Source: an uncultured Erysipelotrichaceae bacterium
GTDB lineage: Bacteria; Bacillota_I; Bacilli_A; RF39; UBA660
Direction: 5' to 3'
DNA length: 17,595 bases
NCBI GenBank assembly: GCA_902773365.1
Contig: CACYEG010000025.1
Location: 1-17,595 of the forward strand
Shown: positions 13,237-17,595 of the stretch, piece after piece
Numbering within the stretch: position 1 is the first letter of the stretch
Layout of the letters: each line of letters begins with the position of its first letter
Position numbers and translations under genes: made by a program
The notes under the pieces: model-generated
Seen by the model: the letters and a program-made list of their open reading frames with translations, nothing else
The model's database searches: none
What the model was told of the DNA's origin: nothing

Positions 13237-14370
13237 ATGAAATCTAGTATTAAAAAAATAGATAAGCCACTATTTATATCTATGATTATACTTAGTATAT
13301 TAGGCTTAGTCATGGTCTTTAGTTCATCTAGTATTTCTGCTATTTTACAATACGGTGTATCATCTTCATACTTCTTTAAAAAGCAATTGATTGTCATGGC
13401 AGTTGGTTATCTAGTAGGCTTGTTAATTATACTTAGGATTCCAGTTAAAAATTATAATAAATGGAAGTCTCTTCTTATGATTGGTATTATTTTTGCACTA
13501 ATTGGATTACTTTTATATAGTAAAGTTACAAATGGAGCTCAAAGCTGGTACCGCTTAGGTTTCTTTTCGCTACAGCCAAGTGAATTTGCCAAGGCAATAA
13601 TTATCATTTATCTTGCAGAATTTTTTGATAGACATCTATCAAATAATCAAAGATTCTTCTTTTTAAGACCGATTATTGCCTGTGGTGCAGTAGTTTTTTT
13701 AATCTTTTTGCAACCCGATTTAGGTACTGCGGCAATTCTTGGATTATTAATTTTTATAATGTTCATGGTAGTTCCATTTTCGAAGGACGATAAAGATGTT
13801 AAAATATTTAAGATCATCGGTACTATAGCACTCTCTATCGTAGTACTTGTCATGATCTTTGGTGGAGAACTATTAAATAGCGAGCAGGCTTCACGTCTTA
13901 CCTATAAGAAGCCATGTACGAGATATACTCTAAAGACTGGATACCAGGTTTGCAATGGAATGATTGCAATCAATAATGGTGGGTTATTTGGAGTAGGGTT
14001 AGGTAATAGTACTCAAAAGTATTTATATTTACCAGAAGCACATACCGACTTCATTTTTCCAATAATAGTAGAAGAACTCGGTAGTATCGTTGGGGCTGGT
14101 GTATTGCTCTTATATTTATTTATTGCATTTAGACTAGTAGTCATTGCAAGACGTGCAAAAAGTTTGGCTGGTTCAATGATTGCATTTGGTACAGCAGTTC
14201 TATTAATTTTACATTTAATCATCAATATAGGTGGCTTATTAGCGCTCATACCACTTACTGGTGTACCTTTGCCACTTTTGAGTTATGGTGGAAGTAGCAC
14301 ACTTACTATAATTGGATTACTTTTCATTTCACTTAGAGTATCAATGGAAACTCAAATAGTAAAAGAATAA
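13237..14370 (+). CDS. ftsW: SEDS-family peptidoglycan glycosyltransferase FtsW
   Basis: This 377-aa polytopic membrane protein of the FtsW/RodA/SpoVE family polymerises lipid II together with a class B PBP. About ten hydrophobic segments surround the signatures TNGAQSWYRLGFFSLQPSEFAK (starting at 98), GGLFGVGLGNSTQKYLYLPE and HTDFIFPIIVEELG in the large loop, and PLTGVPLPLLSYGGSS (339-354). The loop form and LPEAHTDF favour FtsW or SpoVE over RodA; a sporulation-specific SpoVE cannot be excluded. The family Arg of the NGAxRW motif is Ser here (QSW). The ORF opens with GTG at 13225, but GTGGTGA there is the ribosome binding site for the ATG at 13237, 5 bases on. Confidence 0.87.
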   Translation: MKSSIKKIDKPLFISMIILSILGLVMVFSSSSISAILQYGVSSSYFFKKQLIVMAVGYLVGLLIILRIPVKNYNKWKSLLMIGIIFALIGLLLYSKVTNGAQSWYRLGFFSLQPSEFAKAIIIIYLAEFFDRHLSNNQRFFFLRPIIACGAVVFLIFLQPDLGTAAILGLLIFIMFMVVPFSKDDKDVKIFKIIGTIALSIVVLVMIFGGELLNSEQASRLTYKKPCTRYTLKTGYQVCNGMIAINNGGLFGVGLGNSTQKYLYLPEAHTDFIFPIIVEELGSIVGAGVLLLYLFIAFRLVVIARRAKSLAGSMIAFGTAVLLILHLIINIGGLLALIPLTGVPLPLLSYGGSSTLTIIGLLFISLRVSMETQIVKE

Positions 14371-14414
14371 ACTTTTAAAAACTCGCATATTTTTTTACTA
14401 AAAGGAATGATTAA

Positions 14415-14735
14415 ATGCCAATTACAGATTTAGAAACACTTCTATTACCAGTAGTAGAAATTGGAAATTTAGGTAAGGAACATGTAAAAGACATGTATTA
14501 TACAAAAAAGGGTGATACTAGGCTTGCACTGTACCCAGTATTATCGTTAAGAAAAAGCTTCCAAGAAATGTATGCAGGTGACAGTGAATATGTAAGAAGG
14601 GTTTTTTATTTAGCAAGTAGATTAAATCAAGATATTATAGTTAATCATGCAAATAAAATTTTACCATTAAGAGAAGTCAAAGCATATTTTGAAAATGAGT
14701 CAAAACAAAAAGTCAACACCAATTTATGGCAATAA
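14415..14735 (+). CDS. Unidentified 106-aa protein downstream of ftsW
   Basis: This small soluble protein starts at ATG with AAAGGA (14400-14405) upstream. I do not recognise the family. It has no transmembrane segment or signal. Visible: a hydrophobic start MPITDLETLLLPVVEIGNLG, a central basic/aromatic region (KDMYYTKKGDTRLALYPVL), a helix RKSFQEMYAGDSEYVRRVFYLASRLNQD, and a C-terminal stretch KILPLREVKAYFENESK. Base and codon use look like the neighbours. It lies 44 bases after ftsW with no terminator or promoter between, so it is probably on the ftsW transcript, and it ends at a terminator. Confidence 0.75.
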   Translation: MPITDLETLLLPVVEIGNLGKEHVKDMYYTKKGDTRLALYPVLSLRKSFQEMYAGDSEYVRRVFYLASRLNQDIIVNHANKILPLREVKAYFENESKQKVNTNLWQ

Positions 14736-14748
14736 AATGACTTTTTTT
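14707..14748 (+). terminator. Intrinsic terminator after the 106-aa gene
   Basis: AAAAAGTCA (14707-14715) pairs with TGACTTTTT (14738-14746), and the T run extends to 14748. The 22-base loop holds a small inner CCA/TGG hairpin and the stop codon (14733-14735). Confidence 0.7.
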
Positions 14749-14775
14749 GCTTTTATACTCTTTTTTTGATATACT
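14747..14775 (+). promoter_or_regulatory. Sigma-A promoter for the metallophosphoesterase operon
   Basis: TTGCTT (14747-14752), a 17-base spacer and TATACT (14770-14775). The -35 overlaps the T run of the preceding terminator. Leader of about 40 bases to GGTGA (14812-14816) and the ATG at 14821. Confidence 0.6.
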
Positions 14776-14820
14776 GTACATATATTGAAGTAAAAAGATT
14801 AATATTTAAATGGTGATATT

Positions 14821-15699
14821 ATGACTAAATATGCTATTTTTTCGGATGTTCACGCTAATAAACAAGCACTAGAGTTAATATTTCAAGATGCTGAAAGGCG
14901 TGGAGCGAATCAACTTATTTGTTTAGGTGATATGGTTGCAAAGTATTTCCATCCTAGACAAGTTGTCGATATGGTTAAATCAAATTGTATTACTGTCATT
15001 AAGGGAAACTGTGATGACAATGTTGCGCAAAATGAAAATTACAGATTTGCAAGAACAGAACTTGGTATTGAAAGAATTAATTATTTAAATTCTTTACCAG
15101 AAAAAGAACAACTACAAATTGGTAGTGTTGTCTCGAGATTTTATCATTCATGTCCAGAAGATTTGGAAAAAATATTTAATCCTCTTTTCGATCACAATGA
15201 CCAAACATCTGCTAAAGATCGAACAATTCCAACCAAAGAATATAAAAGAATGTTTGAAACCGATGAGCCCCAAGTATCGATAGTTGGACATACTCATATG
15301 AGTTATATTGCATTCGATAACGGCGAAAGGCTAGAAGTTTTTTCAAAGGATATGTTATACGGACAACAATTTGATATATTAGACAATCAAAGAGCGATTA
15401 TTAATGTTGGAAGTGCTGGAGAACACAATTATCTTATTAAGGATGATTCTGATAAATATGTAGCAAGAATTGATGATTTTTTAACATATGCCTTAATAGA
15501 TGATGCTGCCGTGCAAAATGGAATACGCGTTGAAATAATTAAAGTCAATTATCTTGAAACACTAAAACGAGTATATATTGATTGGATGAAAACAGTTGCC
15601 AGTGGGGCTGTAGGCCAACACCCTGTTGATAGAAGAAAAATAGAAGCGTCACTTGAAACTATGGGAGTAGATCCAAGTAAAGTATTGAGACATTTATAA
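14821..15699 (+). CDS. Calcineurin-like metallophosphoesterase
   Basis: This 292-aa protein has the YfcE/MJ0936-type metallophosphoesterase core: FSDVHAN (D9, H11), LGDMV (D37), KGNCDD (N63), a His at 109 in YHSCP, and VGHTHM (H157, H159), the expected ligands of a two-metal centre. Family members hydrolyse phosphomono- or diesters, some cyclic nucleotides; substrate unknown here. The tail beyond about 200 adds a strand-rich part (INVGSAGEHNYLIKDDSDKYVA) and a helical end. GGTGA 4 bases upstream sets the start. Own promoter; the pyrophosphorylase gene follows after 20 bases. Confidence 0.88.
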   Translation: MTKYAIFSDVHANKQALELIFQDAERRGANQLICLGDMVAKYFHPRQVVDMVKSNCITVIKGNCDDNVAQNENYRFARTELGIERINYLNSLPEKEQLQIGSVVSRFYHSCPEDLEKIFNPLFDHNDQTSAKDRTIPTKEYKRMFETDEPQVSIVGHTHMSYIAFDNGERLEVFSKDMLYGQQFDILDNQRAIINVGSAGEHNYLIKDDSDKYVARIDDFLTYALIDDAAVQNGIRVEIIKVNYLETLKRVYIDWMKTVASGAVGQHPVDRRKIEASLETMGVDPSKVLRHL

Positions 15700-15719
15700 T
15701 GAGAAATGGGAGAGCAATA

Positions 15720-16925
15720 ATGAATAGATTTTTATTAAATTATTACCATCAATCGCACCTACTAAAGTTCTATAAAACCTTAAATAAAATGCAAAAACAA
15801 GAATTAAAAAATGACATAAAAAAAATAGATTTTAAGTTAATAAACTCATTATATGTAAACTCATATAAAGACGATTTATTTGACGTGAGTAAAGTATCTA
15901 ATTTAAAATGCATATATGATATAAATGACAAGGATAGAAAATCGTTTTGTCAAACTGGAAAAAATATTATAATTAATAATGAATATGCAATTGTAATAAT
16001 GGCTGGCGGGAATGCCTCTCGCCTAGGGTTGGATATTCCGAAAGGGACTTTAGAACTAAATATTAAAGGTAAAATGAAAAGTTTGTTTGAAACTTATATT
16101 GATCAACTAAAGTCTGCACATAAAAAATACGGTGTTTACATTAGTTTATATATCATGGTAAGTACATTAAACAGAGAAAAGACAATAGATTTTTTTGAAA
16201 ATCATAAGTATTTTGACTATCCAAAAGATAAAATAATTTTTTTTACTCAGGGTAATTTGCCAATTCTTGATGTAAAAGGAAAAATAATTTTATCTGAGAA
16301 ACATCATGTTGCTTTTGGTCCAAGAGGTAACGGGGATGTTTTTAATTCATTAGAAAATAATGGCCTTATCAAAAAAATGAAGCAAGACAAAATAAAATAT
16401 ATACTATTTACTACCGTCGATAACATATTAACCAAATTGGTTGATCCATGTTTTATAGGCTCAACCGTTGATCTCGGATACGATATTGGGACAAAAACGC
16501 TATTAAAAGAAGATGAGCAATCAAAAAATTATGTTTTTTGTAAGTATAATGGTCACCCATCAATGATACCTAGTCAGTATATTACACCAGAAGTTACTAA
16601 CGCTAAAGATGATGATGGTAATTATATTTTTAGAGATATTAATATTACCTATCATATGATTTCATTAAGTTTTTTAGATAAAATATCTAAAATAGAGTTT
16701 GGATATAATAGGACATACAAAAAGAATAAATATGTAGATGATGATGGAATAATTATTGAGCCTTCGTCCCCTAATTCATTTAAATTTGAAAAACTTATTT
16801 TTAACTCCTTTAAATATGCTGACGACATGCTACTATATAGAGTAAAGAATGATGAATTTTTACCCATTAAGAATAAAGAAGATATTAAAAAGGTTGAAGA
16901 ATACTTTCAAAATAGGACAAGTTAA
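15720..16925 (+). CDS. UDP-N-acetylhexosamine pyrophosphorylase-like (UDPGP family)
   Basis: This 401-aa nucleotidyltransferase of the UDPGP/UAP family makes UDP-sugar from UTP and a sugar-1-phosphate. Motifs: MAGGNASRLGLDIPKG (94-109, the UTP-binding loop), GPRGNGDVF (200-208), TTVDN (231-235, metal-binding Asp) and FKFEKLIFNSFKYA (354-367). The end DEFLPIKN (378-385) resembles the UAP motif EFSPLKN, favouring N-acetylhexosamine over glucose. This is the family of eukaryotic UAP1, distinct from bacterial GlmU and GalU. I chose the ATG at 15720 because GGGAG (15708-15712) lies 7 bases upstream; an ATG at 15699 overlapping the previous stop lacks a site. A broken APH-fold kinase follows and may once have supplied its sugar-1-phosphate. 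Confidence 0.85.
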   Translation: MNRFLLNYYHQSHLLKFYKTLNKMQKQELKNDIKKIDFKLINSLYVNSYKDDLFDVSKVSNLKCIYDINDKDRKSFCQTGKNIIINNEYAIVIMAGGNASRLGLDIPKGTLELNIKGKMKSLFETYIDQLKSAHKKYGVYISLYIMVSTLNREKTIDFFENHKYFDYPKDKIIFFTQGNLPILDVKGKIILSEKHHVAFGPRGNGDVFNSLENNGLIKKMKQDKIKYILFTTVDNILTKLVDPCFIGSTVDLGYDIGTKTLLKEDEQSKNYVFCKYNGHPSMIPSQYITPEVTNAKDDDGNYIFRDINITYHMISLSFLDKISKIEFGYNRTYKKNKYVDDDGIIIEPSSPNSFKFEKLIFNSFKYADDMLLYRVKNDEFLPIKNKEDIKKVEEYFQNRTS

Positions 16926-16977
16926 TTTAGATTTAATTCCACTATATAGTTTTTAAAACTAATATATAAGAGGTATT

Positions 16978-17496
16978 ATGGCTTTTATTGAATATATAAA
17001 TAGTAAAAATATTAAAGAAAAATACAACTTTTAGTTATGTAATATATATAAAGAATAGTAAAAATCCACGATTATGTATTTGTCATAGAGATATTAAAGA
17101 TACTAACGTAATTTGGAAAAAAATGTTCCATATTTAATCGATTTCGAATCGGCGCGATATGATGATACTGAAATAGATTTTATAGAGACGGCTTTAAGAT
17201 GGAGTGGTCTAGCAGATTTAAATATTGACTACAAAAAATTAAAAACATTTTTTAAAGTTTATAAAATGTATATTGATATTAGCGGCATTGACTTCAAAGA
17301 ATTATTAGTGCCAAATCTACTTGGGCGTTTTGACTTTTTATATTATAATTTAGATATAACTTTAATAAATAAAACGACTGATATTTATTTGAAGAATAAT
17401 GCTGAGCAACAAGTTATACAAATGATAAAGGAAATTTGTTATTATTATCAAAATATAGATGAATTGGCCAGAAAATGTACATTGTTCGCCAAATAA
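16978..17496 (+). pseudogene. Decayed APH-family small-molecule kinase
   Basis: The start is intact (AAGAGG 5 bases before ATG 16978) but the frame stops after 18 codons. The C-lobe of an aminoglycoside/choline-kinase-fold phosphotransferase resumes in other frames: PRLCICHRDIKDTNVIW (17066-17116), with catalytic HxDxxxxN, then a stop, and in a shifted frame NVPYLIDFESARYDDTEIDF through ELARKCTLFAK. The join is a run of seven A (17117-17123); one more A would restore the frame. Only about 100 bases separate the ATG from the catalytic motif, where the family has around 150 residues or more, so most of the N-lobe is also missing. A sequencing error could explain the A-run but not the deletion. 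It probably belonged to the UDP-sugar operon. Confidence 0.8.
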
Positions 17497-17524
17497 AACG
17501 GCAGCGTAAGCTGTCATTTTATTT
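17491..17524. terminator. Bidirectional terminator between kinase remnant and murF-like gene
   Basis: AAATAAAA + GGCAGC pairs with GCTGTC + TTTTATTT, with one C/A mismatch and one G-U pair, closed by a GTAA (GNRA) tetraloop. Stop codons of both convergent frames (17494-17496 plus; 17516-17514 minus) lie in the stem. Confidence 0.85.
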
Positions 17525-17595
17525 GCTCAACTATATTAAAAAGTTTAATGCCATTTGATCCCTTAAATAATATTAAATCGTCTTCCTTTAAAAGA
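17514..17595 (-). CDS. murF: MurF-like ligase, C-terminal end only
   Basis: The last 26 codons of a minus-strand gene enter from the right edge: LLKEDDLILFKGSNGIKLFN, then IVEQIK and TGA. The 'L-KGSNGxKL..IVE' ending is typical of MurF, the cytoplasmic ligase that adds D-Ala-D-Ala to UDP-MurNAc-tripeptide. Only this tail is visible, so the call rests on one short motif; another Mur ligase is possible. It shares the terminator with the convergent kinase remnant, and its stop lies inside the hairpin. Confidence 0.65.
   Translation of the reverse strand, partial: LLKEDDLILFKGSNGIKLFNIVEQIK

Noticed and set aside
17114..17126. A7 run as a programmed -1 frameshift site in the kinase gene
   Set aside because: The zero-frame codons put G, not A, before AAA AAA, so the canonical heptamer is not met, and the gene also lacks most of its N-lobe and has an earlier stop. 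Decay is the simpler reading.
1..17595. CRISPR arrays, tRNA or rRNA genes, insertion sequences, attachment sites
   Set aside because: I found no spaced direct repeats, cloverleaf-like stretches, transposase genes or long terminal inverted repeats.

Overview
The window is AT-rich, densely packed bacterial chromosome. Short gaps, GGAGG/GGTGA ribosome binding sites, sigma-A type promoters and Firmicutes-only genes (gerE, spoIIIAH, dnaD, recU) point to a low-GC Gram-positive of class Bacilli with a compact genome. My guess is an uncultured gut lineage near Erysipelotrichales/RF39/RFN20; that placement is inference. The two sporulation genes, each with a promoter-like element of the matching mother-cell sigma factor, suggest an endospore former.

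Layout. (1) Positions 1-1386, minus strand: a sporulation block with a truncated membrane-anchored ORF, gerE, spoIIIAH and an unidentified 136-aa gene. (2) 1540-3904, plus strand: a peptide-export cassette. It has a 17-codon ORF behind a perfect Shine-Dalgarno, a C39-peptidase ABC transporter, and two small double-glycine-leader peptides (found by reading the 3' end of the transporter) that look like a bacteriocin pair. (3) 3973-6315, plus: cca, dnaD, nth. (4) 6325-9484, minus: ponA-type PBP1 and recU. The convergent dnaD-nth / ponA-recU order is the Bacillus subtilis order. (5) 9595-17496, plus: engB; der, a YgjP-like metalloprotease, a SpoU rRNA methyltransferase and a rhodanese; ftsW and an unidentified 106-aa protein; a metallophosphoesterase, a UDP-HexNAc pyrophosphorylase and a broken APH-family kinase. 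(6) The end of a murF-like gene enters from the right on the minus strand.

Themes. Most genes are housekeeping: cell wall synthesis and division (ponA, ftsW, murF), DNA replication and repair (dnaD, nth, recU), ribosome assembly (engB, der, rRNA methyltransferase) and tRNA maturation (cca). The accessory element is the peptide cassette inserted between the sporulation block and cca. A pattern across the window is that every intrinsic terminator I can see contains or overlaps the stop codon of the gene it ends. There is no stretch over 300 bases without a gene or gene remnant, and I see no tRNA, rRNA, CRISPR array or insertion sequence.
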